A stretch of 13,391 bases of DNA. It comes from CAZJRB01 sp964547995 (GTDB taxonomy: Bacteria; Planctomycetota; Planctomycetia; Pirellulales; Thermoguttaceae). This document shows, one piece after another, positions 1-9,400 of this stretch. Below the pieces are notes generated by a model, which saw only the letters and a list, made by a program, of their open reading frames with translations, was not told the DNA's origin and did no database searches. Each line of letters starts with the position of its first letter. The first letter of the stretch is position 1. The stretch is taken from positions 1 to 13,391 of the forward strand of contig CAZJRB010000160.1 in assembly GCA_964547995.1 (NCBI GenBank), written 5' to 3'. The position numbers were made by a program, and so were the translations under genes.

Positions 1-1
1 A

Positions 2-133
2 ATTGTTGCTTATTCTGACCCGCCGAGATTCCAGTTCACGGTGAACCATTACAAGCCGATGCCGACGGTACGACCAGTTTTGGTGCTTCCTTATCCGAGC
101 TTCATGACGGGTACTGGCACCTATACTCGGTAG
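2..133 (+). CDS. Possible C-terminal end of a gene entering from the left
   Basis: An open frame of 43 codons runs from the window edge to a TAG at 131-133, with no start codon required. The peptide is balanced in composition (it contains FQFTVNHYKPMPTVRPVLVL) and could be a real C-terminus, but no domain is recognisable. The other two plus-strand frames close within the first 50 bases. If real, the gene lies upstream of and in the same direction as the PEP-CTERM gene, separated from it by about 300 bp that hold a promoter. An accidental open frame at the edge cannot be excluded. Confidence 0.25.
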   Translation: MVAYSDPPRFQFTVNHYKPMPTVRPVLVLPYPSFMTGTGTYTR

Positions 134-288
134 GTGTCATGCCGGTGACTCGCTTGAAAACCTTGAAATCGAGCCTACTTAACTTGCAGTGGCTTAAAGG
201 GTTGTGGCGACAAGCTCCGACAAACGAACGTTTGCTGAAACGCGAAAGTCTCGGGGGCCGAAGAATACGATATTTTTCAGAAAAACCC

Positions 289-318
289 TTGCATTGGGGA
301 AGGCGGAGAGGATAGAAT
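289..318 (+). promoter_or_regulatory. Probable sigma70-type promoter of the PEP-CTERM gene
   Basis: TTGCAT (289-294) and TAGAAT (313-318) are separated by 18 bases, a reasonable -35/-10 pair. The spacer is purine-rich (GGGGAAGGCGGAGAGGA). Transcription would start near 325 and give a leader of about 115 bases before the ATG at 442. There is no clear Shine-Dalgarno sequence before that ATG. The rest of 134-441 shows no convincing gene. A 66-codon frame at 204-404 overlaps this promoter and has no protein-like character. Confidence 0.4.
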
Positions 319-441
319 CGGGCTTGTGTCTACTATTCGTCGCGGGCGAGAGATTTGCAACCCTCTTTTGCTACATTCTGCAACTGACCCGTACCAACAA
401 ATAACGCATAAATCGCTTTAACCGACCCAGCAGCATCACTC

Positions 442-1185
442 ATGAAGAAACTCGGTGTCGGAATTCTGGCCGTGCTATTGCTGTCTGCCCCAGTTCATGC
501 AGCAACGATTTCCGTCGAGAATTGGTCGGGCGATCCGTCATCGAATGGGCAGGTTGACTGGTCCGCCGGAAGCGCCGCGTTCACGCACGCGAGAAACTTC
601 GCCCACACGTCAGACGTGGACGTGACATTTGTGTCGGGGGATGGCTACGGACTCACCAGTCCGTTTACCTTCTACGGCACGGCAACGCCTACTTCGTTCT
701 CGGGGGATGGCGGCAGCGGCACCCTCACTGCTACGAATGGCTCTACCACCTTGGGAGACTTCACGATCGACGATGCTGGCGCAACGAAAGCGATCACCAT
801 GGGTTGCCGCGTGGACGACTATTCGACCCTCACCTTGACGGGGCTGACGGCCAATACGGATTACGAACTGGTGCTCTATCAGGCAAACGTTCAAGCCAAC
901 AGAGTGTTCACCTTAACGTTCAATAATATCGGAGCGGGCGATCCCACCACCAAGAGCGGTGTTAACCGTGGTAACACTAAGGTCTCGATCGCCTACACGA
1001 CCGGGACGAACACGTCGGTCAGCCTGGACATCGACAGTGAAGAGGGCGACAACCATTCCTGGAACTGGTATGCTTTCAGTAACGAAACTATTGTCCTTGT
1101 CCCGGAGCCGTCAACGTCTGTTCTGGCCGCGCTTGGCCTTTTGTCACTCGGCTTGGTCGGCTGGCGGCGACGCAGACGGGCGTGA
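442..1185 (+). CDS. PEP-CTERM sorting domain protein, exported
   Basis: This 247-aa protein has the two ends of a PEP-CTERM/exosortase substrate. Residues 1-20 are a signal peptide: MKK, then a hydrophobic run, ending PVHA with cleavage likely before Ala21. Residues 220-225 read VPEPST, followed by a hydrophobic segment (about 227-240) and the basic tail WRRRRRA. PEP-CTERM tails are known to be processed by exosortase in the envelope, so the mature protein should be secreted or surface-attached. The middle (about 21-215) is rich in Thr, Ser, Gly, Asp and Asn with alternating hydrophobic strands (such as YELVLYQANV), suggesting a beta-sandwich. I cannot name its fold or ligand. It contains a single Cys (121). 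The gene stands alone, with its own promoter upstream and a terminator 27 bases after the stop. The ATG at 442 is chosen because it directly begins the signal peptide. Confidence 0.92.
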   Translation: MKKLGVGILAVLLLSAPVHAATISVENWSGDPSSNGQVDWSAGSAAFTHARNFAHTSDVDVTFVSGDGYGLTSPFTFYGTATPTSFSGDGGSGTLTATNGSTTLGDFTIDDAGATKAITMGCRVDDYSTLTLTGLTANTDYELVLYQANVQANRVFTLTFNNIGAGDPTTKSGVNRGNTKVSIAYTTGTNTSVSLDIDSEEGDNHSWNWYAFSNETIVLVPEPSTSVLAALGLLSLGLVGWRRRRRA

Positions 1186-1211
1186 CGCCCTAACCTAATC
1201 CGAAACTCACC

Positions 1212-1246
1212 ACCCCGCTGGTTGCTCGACCGGCGGGGTTTTTCTT
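1212..1246 (+). terminator. Rho-independent terminator after the PEP-CTERM gene
   Basis: CCCCGCTGG (1213-1221) pairs with CCGGCGGGG (1230-1238), a 9-bp GC-rich stem with one T-G wobble and an 8-base loop. TTTTTCTT follows directly. It lies 27 bases downstream of the stop codon at 1183-1185, so the gene is monocistronic. Confidence 0.88.
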
Positions 1247-1330
1247 ATGGCTCGTTCCATCAACTCAACCCTTTGTTAGGGACAGCATCTAATCACCGTT
1301 TGACGGTCTCCTGAGCCTGCCTCGTAATGC

Positions 1331-1353
1331 GCGGATGTCACATCGACATCCGC
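1331..1353. repeat. 9-bp perfect hairpin, intergenic
   Basis: GCGGATGTC (1331-1339) and GACATCCGC (1345-1353) are perfect inverted repeats around a 5-base loop. No T-run follows on either side, so it is not an obvious terminator. It could be a short palindromic repeat of the kind common in this genome, or chance. Confidence 0.35.
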
Positions 1354-1594
1354 CACGAAACAGCAGCGAGTTGGCTGCTGTAAATCGGCAGAAGACGCAG
1401 TCGTGTGGTCAGGTCCAAGGCTTCGTTCCCCGAAATGGGGTATGTGGCGGTCACGACCACGATTCCTCGACGATTCTGCCTCGATGCCGGCTGTCTACGC
1501 GCCAGACGCAATCAAGTGGCAAACGTCGGCCGGCCAGCTTGCCACGCCCTGCCGAAAAAGTGCAACTGGCGTCCAGTCACCCCGAGTGTAGGGG

Positions 1595-1665
1595 CGAAGC
1601 GAGTATACCTGGATGACCGCCCGGATAGGTGAAGTCAACTCAGACGCCCCGTGTAACTCGCTTCG
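1595..1665. repeat. 10-bp inverted repeat left of the transposase
   Basis: CGAAGCGAGT (1595-1604) is the perfect reverse complement of ACTCGCTTCG (1656-1665), with a 51-base interval. A competing pair, GGGGCG (1591-1596) with CGCCCC (1645-1650), overlaps it. This may belong to the structured end of the mobile element or to older repeat debris. It has no similarity to the repeat on the right side of the element. Confidence 0.3.
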
Positions 1666-1753
1666 GTAGGATCGACCGCGGCGCCCAACGCGCATCTAGA
1701 ATTGCCAACTCGTCGCTCACCTGTCCTTGCTCCACGTGGCCCGAATAGGGGGG

Positions 1754-2827
1754 CTACGCGACTTTCCGCTCGTAATGCCTCAGCAGCCCACCAAGCCGCT
1801 CGTGGCATACGACATCCTTGGGACCGAGGCATTCAACGGGGGCGGGTGGTTCGGCCATTGATAGCGGCAAGTTCCCTCGGGATGAATGCGGCCGGTGTTC
1901 GTTGTAGTATTCGACGAATTCCCCAACAAGATGTCGCAGATGCTTCTCCCCGAGGACAACGAAGTGGTCGAGGCACTCTTGTTTCAATGTTTGGGCGAAC
2001 CGCTCGGCGTAGGCATTCTGATTCGGCGCCCGGACCGCAGTCCGCTTCAATTCGATGTCGTCGACTTCTAAAATCGATTCGAACTGCGCGGTGAATTTCG
2101 TATCCATGTCGCACACGATATACTCCGGCTTGTCGGGCCAGTCGTCGAAGAACATGCACATGTTTCGGGCTTGTTGCGCCATCCACCGCCCGTCGGGATT
2201 CGGTGTGATGCCGGCGATGTGGACCTTTCGCGTGTCGATGTGGATGAAGAACAGAACGAAGTAATCGACCAGTCCGCCGAGCGTCCAGACCTTCTTCGAG
2301 ATGAAGTCGCAAGCCCAGAGCGTCTTGGCATGGATGCGGATAAATTCATCCCAGGTGCCCTCCCCACGCTTGGGGCCCAGGTCGAAGCCGTGCTCTTTCA
2401 GTATGTTGCGGACCGTAGTCTTGCAGACTTTGCGGATGCCGAGTTTCTTGAGTTCGCCGAGGATGCGGCCCAGGCCCCAGCCATTGTCCTTGGCCATCTG
2501 GATGACCAGTTCGCGGATTTCCTCGGGCGTCCGTGGTCGCCCGGGTTTCCGCGTGGTCTTCTTGCCTTTCTTCTCCTTCTTGGATTCACTGATCCAGCGG
2601 GCAAAGCTCCTCGGCGTGACGATCGTAATCAGCTCCTTGATCGCCTTTCCCAGTGGCTTGCCGAGTTTGATCAGGCGTTGCCGCTCCGCCGGAGTGCAAA
2701 CGACACGTTTTGGCAGCTTGCCTCGCAGGATGCGGTTCTCGGCTTTCAGATACTCTACATAGCGGGCCAGTTCGGAGTCGGTCGCGCGGGCCAAGACCGC
2801 GATCAGGGGGTGGAAAAATCTCGCCAT
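1754..2827 (-). CDS. DDE (rve-type) transposase/integrase
   Basis: The enzyme catalyses strand transfer of an insertion element. The longest frame begins at 2848 (364 aa). I prefer the internal ATG at 2827 (357 aa), whose product begins MARFFHPLIAVLARAT. That choice rests on my memory of related proteins; neither start has a clear Shine-Dalgarno sequence. Numbered from the longer start: a hydrophobic N-terminal helix; a leucine-zipper-like YVEYLKAENRILR segment (31-42); a helix-turn-helix region (about 50-155) with a basic linker KKEKKGKKTTRKPGRPR (90-106); then the RNase H-like core. The catalytic triad is visible as ACDF (D181), VCDMDTKFT (D247) and NAYAERF (E282), with 34 residues between D247 and E282. 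The C-terminus carries the usual YYNEHRPHSSRG (314-325). The frame is uninterrupted, so the enzyme is probably active. It resembles integrase-core proteins widespread in planctomycetes; I do not assign an IS family. Confidence 0.93.
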   Translation of the reverse strand: MARFFHPLIAVLARATDSELARYVEYLKAENRILRGKLPKRVVCTPAERQRLIKLGKPLGKAIKELITIVTPRSFARWISESKKEKKGKKTTRKPGRPRTPEEIRELVIQMAKDNGWGLGRILGELKKLGIRKVCKTTVRNILKEHGFDLGPKRGEGTWDEFIRIHAKTLWACDFISKKVWTLGGLVDYFVLFFIHIDTRKVHIAGITPNPDGRWMAQQARNMCMFFDDWPDKPEYIVCDMDTKFTAQFESILEVDDIELKRTAVRAPNQNAYAERFAQTLKQECLDHFVVLGEKHLRHLVGEFVEYYNEHRPHSSRGNLPLSMAEPPAPVECLGPKDVVCHERLGGLLRHYERKVA

Positions 2828-2850
2828 CTCGATATAACCGTAAGTCATTG

Positions 2851-2911
2851 GTAGAACAGAATATGACAGGGTTTTTGAACCCCGCCGTGAACATCAATCA
2901 TTCTGTTCTAC
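2851..2911. repeat. 12-bp perfect inverted repeat beside the transposase start
   Basis: GTAGAACAGAAT (2851-2862) and ATTCTGTTCTAC (2900-2911) are exact reverse complements separated by 37 bases. A smaller stem, GGGTT (2869-2873) with AACCC (2878-2882), sits inside the interval. The left arm begins 3 bases upstream of the first possible start codon (2848) and 23 bases upstream of the preferred one (2827). It could be a pair of transposase binding sites, an element end, or an mRNA hairpin limiting transposase expression. Confidence 0.7.
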
Positions 2912-3051
2912 TGACATGCGGCCCGCGTGGCGACGGCCAGAAGAAGGGTAGCAGGCGGTTCTTGAAGAATCTCTTGGTAGCGCGCTCGCGCAACCACTGT
3001 TAACCGCATACCCTCACAAGTTCGAAGAGAGTTGGCTACCTCAACGCCACC

Positions 3052-3381
3052 GTGTCGGACTCGGAATCCTGCAACGTCTTTCCGTTTCAGTACTTACGAA
3101 ATCGGGTCGCGCGCGAGTCGTTACGAAGAGAGTTGTGCACGGGGAGGGCTATTCCAGCCCTTCTCGAAACCTTGGAGTCCGACCACGAGTTGGATCAGTT
3201 GGGGCACTCGCCTAGTTCCTGTGCTGCGTCCGCGCTCGACGACATTCTCGGAACCAATGAGACTCGTGTCCGCGTAACGGACACGCTGCACAAGCTGCGA
3301 TCTGGTGAGCCGGACTTCGACAAGCTCACGCAACAAGCGATGTTGGCCTTTGAGAGGTGGCGTGACGGCGGGGCGGGCTAG
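3052..3381 (+). CDS. Small protein of unknown function, possibly a remnant
   Basis: This is a 109-aa frame with a GTG start; the frame is open back to 3004 with no ATG. The second half reads like real protein: LLETLESDHELDQLG, then LDDILGTNETRVRVTDTLHKLRSGEPDF and LTQQAMLAFERWRDG, predicted as amphipathic helices. I recognise no family. No good ribosome binding site precedes the GTG. Lying close to an insertion element and lacking a proper start, it may be the 3' remnant of a longer gene. It ends 22 bases from the convergent end of uvrA. A 12-base direct repeat (CGAAGAGAGTTG at 3023-3034 and 3124-3135) occurs around its start. Confidence 0.4.
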   Translation: MSDSESCNVFPFQYLRNRVARESLRRELCTGRAIPALLETLESDHELDQLGHSPSSCAASALDDILGTNETRVRVTDTLHKLRSGEPDFDKLTQQAMLAFERWRDGGAG

Positions 3382-3403
3382 CGAATCGTTGAACCGGAGC
3401 TGG

Positions 3404-6400
3404 CTATCCGCGATTGACGGTCTTCGCCAAATGGCCTCTCAAGAACTCCTCCAGCTTCCCGCGTTTTAGGTCGGCGGGGGTGCGGAACTTTAGGGTGATG
3501 ACGTCGATCTGCTCGCGCTGGCCGTCGAACGTTGGGTTGTGGCCTAGCTGCGTGATCTGGCCCATCGTGAAAAGGCCCTTGGGGCTGGTCAGGTGGAGGT
3601 ACACTGCGTCGAGTTTCTTGGTCTGGACGGCGGCCCAGGGGTCTTTTTGAGCTTCGACGTAGATCGGCACGACCTGCTTGTTCTCCCAGACGATCCACCC
3701 GTCCGGGGCGATCTCTGTCAGCGTGTTGATGAGTCGCTCGAGCACCTTCGGCTCCCAGCGGACCCGCTTGCCGATGGGAAAACCCTTGCGCGCAAAATGC
3801 CACGTGCGGCCGAGCTGCTTCCAAGGCTGCAAGATGTCCGATTTCTTCTGCACCCGCTCCCGAAACCGCCGAAACCCGGCGATCGCCTCGTCGACAAACC
3901 GCCGAAAGCCGTCGTTGTCGATCTCGTCGTAACTGTGTACCCGCAGCTCGACCTCCTGCCACGGCCCGCGGAGGTTGCGGCACCGCACGCGGGGCTGGGT
4001 GCCGTAAAGGGGCAGGTCCGGCATGTCGTTGAGCGGTTTCAGATCGAGCCGCCCGATCAGCTCGTCGCGGTCGAACGTGTTCCGCGTCGTGCGGAACTTC
4101 ATCTTCAGGAGCCATTCCTCGCCGGTGATCGCGTGGAAGAACCAGCCGTCCGATTTCTTGGCCGCCCGGATCTCGACGATCGTCCGGTTGCCCCAGTCGG
4201 TTTCGCTGAACAGATCGGCGTCCTCCTGGATGCGGTCGATCACGTCGGCCAATACGCGTCCGTCCCATCGGCAGGGGTTTCCGGTCCGTCCGACGCGGTC
4301 GACGGTGTGCCACTTTCGTCCGTCAACCTGCCATGGCATTTTGGCCCCGCGCCCGACCTGGGTGATGTCCAGATCGCTCGTCCGCCGGGCCAATTCTGCG
4401 GCGAAGTCGAACATTTTGCGCTCGACATAGGGCCCGGCCTTGAGGACCGGTTCGAGTTCCTCGCCCGTATAAGAACGCATCACGAGCGACGCCGCCTTTT
4501 TCGGCGAGACCTTTTCCTGCGGCCACCGCCGCTTCTTCGGCGCCCGCTTGTAGGCCCTTGCATGTTTGACGACATCCTCGGGCGTTCCGGCCACGACGAC
4601 GTTTCCGCCCAGCTCGCCCGCCTCGGGCCCCAGGTCGATGACCCAATCGGCCGTCTTGACCACGTCGAGGTTGTGCTCGATCACGACGACCGTATTGCCC
4701 AGGTCAACGAGCCGGTTGAGCACGTCAAGCAGCTTCGCGAGATCTTCAAAGTGCAGCCCGGTGGTCGGCTCGTCAAGCAGGTAGAGCGTATTGCCGGTGT
4801 CGGGGCGCGACAGCTCGGCCGCCAGCTTCACTCGTTGTGCCTCGCCGCCGGAGAGTGTCGGGGCCGGTTGCCCGAGCGTCAGGTAATCGAGCCCGACGTC
4901 GCAGAGCGTCTGCAAAATGCGGCGGATTTTGGGGATGTTCTCGAAGAGCTTCACCGCGTCGCCGCACGACATGTCGAGCACGTCGGCAATCGACCGGTTA
5001 TGGTACTTCACCGCGAGCGTTTCCGGGTTGTACCGCTGGCCGTGGCACGTATCGCACTCGACCCAGACGTCGGGCAGGAAGTGCATCTCGATGCAGAGCT
5101 GGCCGTTGCCTTCGCACTTTTCGCACCGGCCGCCGGCCACGTTGAAGCTGAACCGCCGGGGTGTGTAGCCGCGGAGTTTCGATTCGGGCAGTTGGGCATA
5201 AAGCGAGCGGATCAGGTCGAACACCCCGGTGAACGTCGCCGGGTTCGAGGTGGGTGTCTGCCCGAGCGGCTGCTGATCGACGCGGATTACCTTATTGACG
5301 CGTTCGACGCCGCGGATCGCGTCGTGGGCCCCGGCGAAGGTCTTGGCCCGGTGCAGGGTCCGGGCCAGGGCGTTGTAGAGCACCTCCTCGACAAGCGAAC
5401 TCTTACCGCTGCCGCTGGTGCCGGTGACGACCGTAAACGTGCTCAGGGGGATGCGGGCGTTGATATTCTTGAGGTTGTTCTGCCGGGCGCCGACGATTTC
5501 GAGCCAGCCATTCGGAGCACTAACACCACCCTTCTTCGCGATCCCTTTCTTCGCACTCGCTTTCTTCTTCCCAACGCCCCGGGACTGCGGTCCCGGGGGT
5601 GCGAGGACCTCACTCGACGGCATCCTCCGGTTCGTCGGGATGGGAATCGCCTTCTTGCCGGCCAGATACGGCCCGGTGACCGACGCCTTTCGCGTGGCAA
5701 CTTGTTTCGGCGTTCCCTTGGCAACGATTTGCCCGCCGCGGCGTCCGGCCTTCGGGCCGAAATCGAGCAACCCGTCGGCACTGCTGACCACCTCGCGGTC
5801 GTGCTCGACCAGCAGCAAGGTATTACCCAGGTCGCGGAGCTTTCGCAACGCGCGGAGCAGCCGTTTGTTGTCGCGGGGGTGCAGGCCGATCGTCGGCTCG
5901 TCGAGCACGTAGAGCACGCCGCACAGCCCGCTGCCGACCTGGGCCGCCAGCCGGATCCGCTGCATCTCGCCGCCGGAGAGCGACGGGCCGGGCCGCGAGA
6001 GCGTCAGATAATCGAGCCCGACGTCGGCCAGGAATTGCAGCCGGTCGCGAATCTCGCGGATCACCTCGCCCGCGATCTTCTGCTCGGTCGTATCCGGTTG
6101 CCAGTCGGTGAACTCGCGGAGCAACCGCCCGAGCGGCATCCGGCAGAACTCGTCGATCGTCCGCCCCCGAAGCTGCACGGCCGACGCAACATCGTGCAAC
6201 CGGCTCCCGTTGCAGACCGTACACTCGACCTCGTCGACCAGGTGCTCCAGCTTGCCGCGCAACCGGGGTGATAACCGGCCGGCTTCTTCCAGGGCGGGGT
6301 AGAGGCCCTTGTATTGGAAACGCAGTAGCGGGCGTTTTGCAGGGTTCTCCGCGACCACTGGTCGCGGCTTTGTAGTTTCTTTTATTTTCCGTTTTGGCGC

Positions 6401-9400
6401 TTTCGGCGCGACCGACGGTCGCGGCTTTATAGGGACGTCGAACCATTGGTCGCCCGTGCCGTGCATCACCAGCCGGCGGTGCTTTGCGGCGAGCCGGTCG
6501 AACGGCACGTCGGTCGGTACGCCGGTCGCCTTGGAAAACGCATCGAGCATGGGCGGGAACAAGCGACTGCCGGCGCCGGGCCAAAGCGCGACGGCCCCTT
6601 CGGCCAGCGTCGATTGCGGGTCGCGCAGAAGGGCCGCCGGGTTCGTGCCGGTTTGCACACCGAGCCCTTCGCACGCCGGGCACCAGCCGAGTGAACTGTT
6701 GAACGAGAAGTTGTGCGGTGAGAGCGGCTGGAAACTCCGCCCGCAACGGTCGCACGAAAAATGCTGGCTATGGACCTCGACGGGCCACTCCGGTTCGGGA
6801 ACGTCCCTGCTCGGGTAAGCCACGTGCAGCACGCCCCGGCCCAGCGACAGGGCGTTCTCCACGCTGTCGGCGATCCGCGACCGCGCGTCGTGCCGGACCG
6901 TCTGCCGGTCGATCACCACCTCGATCTCGTGTCGGCGGCGGCGGTCGATCGGCGGCGCCTCGTCGATCGGATAGATTGTCCCGTCGATCCGCACTCTCGG
7001 GTAGCCCGACGCGCGAAGCTCTGCGAACAGTACCTCATAGTGTTCGCCGACGTGGATCCGCAGCGGGGCCATCAGGTAGAGCCTGGTTCCGCTCGGGTGG
7101 TCCATGATCTTGCCGATGATCTCGTCGGCCGACTGGGTGCCGATCGGCACGTCGCAGTCGGGGCAGTACGGTTCGCCCAGACGCGACATGAGTATCCGCA
7201 GGTAGTCGTAGATCTCGGTCACCGTGCCGACCGTGCTTCGCGGCGTGTGGCCGGTTCGTTTCTGTTCGATGGCGATGGCCGGCGAAAGGCCCTCGATGTA
7301 TTCCACGTGCGGCTTGGGCATCTGGCCGACGAACTGCCGGGCGTAGGCGCTGAGACTCTCGACGTAGCGCCGCTGTCCCTCGGCGTAGATCGTGTCCATC
7401 GCCAGCGAACTCTTGCCCGAGCCGCTCGGCCCGCAGCAGACGGTGATCCGGTCGCGGGGCACATCGACGTTGATGTCTTTGAGGTTGTGCTGCCGGGCGC
7501 CGCGGACACGGATCGCCTTGGCCAGCTCCGCACGCGGGGCGCTTTTGGTGCCGCCGCGGAGGCTCTTCTCACCAGCCGGGCTGATCCGCGCAGCCGAGCT
7601 GATCCGCGAGCGTTTTGCCTTTGCGTCAATACCGGGAAGCACCGCCCGCAGCACGCGTCCCGTGTGCGATCTCTTGCTGCGGGCCACCTCCTCGGGCGTT
7701 CCGGCGGCGACGATCCACCCTCCCTGCTGGCCGCCTTCGGGCCCGAGGTCGATGATCCAGTCGGCCGTCTTGACGACTTCGAGATTGTGCTCGACGACCA
7801 GCACGGTATTGCCCGCCTCGACAAACCCGTGCAAAACCTGAAGCAGCAACTCGATGTCGGCGAAGTGCAACCCGGTGGTCGGCTCGTCCAGCAGATAGAG
7901 CGTCTGCCCCGTGCCGATTTTCACCAGCTCTCGGGCGAGCTTCACCCGTTGTGCCTCGCCGCCGGAGAGCGTGGGCGACGGCTGCCCGAGCTTCATGTAG
8001 TCGAGCCCCACGTCATGGAGCGTCTGTAGCTTTCGGGCGATCTTCGGGATGTTCTGGAAGTGCTCCAGCGCCTCTTGCACGTCCATATCGAGCACGTTGG
8101 CGATCGACTTGCCCTTGAACCGGATCTGGAGCGTCTCGCGGTTGAAGCGGTGGCCTTCGCAGACGGGGCAGGTCACCCAGATGTCGGCCAGGAAATCCAT
8201 TTCGAGCTTGTTTGAGCCGTTGCCGTCGCAGGCCTCGCACCGTCCGCCGGCAACGTTGAAGCTGAACCGCCCCGGCTGGTAGCCGCGGGCCTTCGAGTCG
8301 GGTAACTGGGCGTAGAGCCGGCGGATTTCGTCGAAGACCTTGATGTAGGTCGCCGGATTGCTCCGCGGGGTCCGCCCGATCGGCGACTGGTCGATGGCGA
8401 TCATCTTGTCGAGATGCGCAAGGCCGTCGATTTCGCCGTGCTCGCCGGGATCGCCCAGCCCGGCGTTGAGGTCCCGCCGCAGGGCCTCGACCAGGATGTC
8501 GTTGACCAGCGAACTTTTTCCGGAGCCGGAGACGCCGGTTACGCAAACGAACTTGCCGAGCGGAATTTCGATATCGACGTTCTTGAGGTTGTTGTGTTTT
8601 GCCCCGCGGACGACGAGATGGTGCCCGTTGCCTTCGCGGCGGGTTGCGGGCACTTCAATCTCTTGCCGGCCGCAAAGGTACTGCCCGGTGATGCTTTTCG
8701 GCTCGGCGATGATCTGTTCGACCGGCCCGGTGGCAACGACGCGGCCGCCGTGGATACCCGGCCCGAGCCCGAAGTCGACGATGTGATCGGCCGCCCGCAT
8801 CGTGTCCTCGTCGTGCTCGACCACGACGACCGTGTTGCCCTGGTCGCGCAGCCCGGCCAGGGTCTCCAGCAGGCGGTCGTTGTCGCGGGGGTGCAGGCCG
8901 ATCGAGGGCTCGTCGAGGATGTACAAGACGCCGACCAGACCGCATCCGATCTGCCCGGCAAGGCGGATGCGCTGCATTTCGCCGCCGGCCAGTGTCGGCG
9001 CCGTCCGCCCGAGCGTGAGGTAATCGAGCCCGACGTTCTTCAGGAATTGCAGCCGGCCGCAGATTTCCTTCAACGCTTCGGACGCGATCTTCCGGCCGGC
9101 GGCGTCCAGTTCGAGTTTGCCGAAGAACTCCTCGGCGTCGGAGACGGCCAGCTCACAGACCTCCGGCAGCGACCGGGCCGGCTTGTCCTTGAACTTCGGC
9201 GACGCGGTGGTGACCGTAACCGCCCTGGCCTGCGGATTGAGCCGCCGGCCGCCGCAGCGCCCGCAACCGATCACCCGCATGTACTTCTCGAGCATCCGCC
9301 GCTGCGGCCGGCTCTTGGTGTTTCGGTATTGCGACAGCAGCTTGGGGATGATGCCCTCGAACTTCCCGCCCCACTTGTATCCCGACGGCCCGCGGCGCCA

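Larger units (their letters stand above)
1247..1753. other. Stretch of about 500 bp with no convincing gene
   Basis: Several short frames exist on both strands (for example 1335-1616 plus and 1635-1832 minus). Their products are rich in Arg, Ser, Pro and His, without hydrophobic periodicity or recognisable motifs, and none has a credible ribosome binding site. The stretch contains two inverted repeats, described separately. The left boundary of the transposon may lie here, but no sequence matching the right-hand side (GTAGAACAGAAT) was found. Confidence 0.5.
1754..2911 (-). mobile_element. Insertion element carrying the DDE transposase (limits uncertain)
   Basis: A single intact transposase with no passenger gene is flanked on its upstream side by a structured inverted repeat (2851-2911). 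The given limits run from the end of the gene to the end of that repeat. No matching terminal inverted repeats or target duplication could be identified, so the true ends are unknown and the element may extend left into 1247-1753 or right into 2912-3050. Confidence 0.5.

Noticed and set aside
204..404. 66-codon frame upstream of the PEP-CTERM gene
   Set aside because: It overlaps the proposed promoter and has no ribosome binding site or recognisable motif.
1335..1616. 93-codon frame in the gene-poor stretch
   Set aside because: The product is rich in Arg, Ser, Pro and His, without secondary-structure pattern, and overlapping frames are equally open.
1600..1753. Left terminal inverted repeat of the insertion element
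   Set aside because: I searched by eye for the right-side sequence GTAGAACAGAAT or a TGTC-type end and found no match, so the ends are left undefined.
2171..2854. 227-codon plus-strand frame
   Set aside because: It is antisense to the transposase, which carries a complete DDE triad and conserved C-terminal motif.
3593..6271. 892-codon open frame on the plus strand
   Set aside because: It is the antisense shadow of uvrA, whose GC-rich codons suppress stops on the other strand. Its product has no motif, while the minus strand shows full UvrA motifs throughout.
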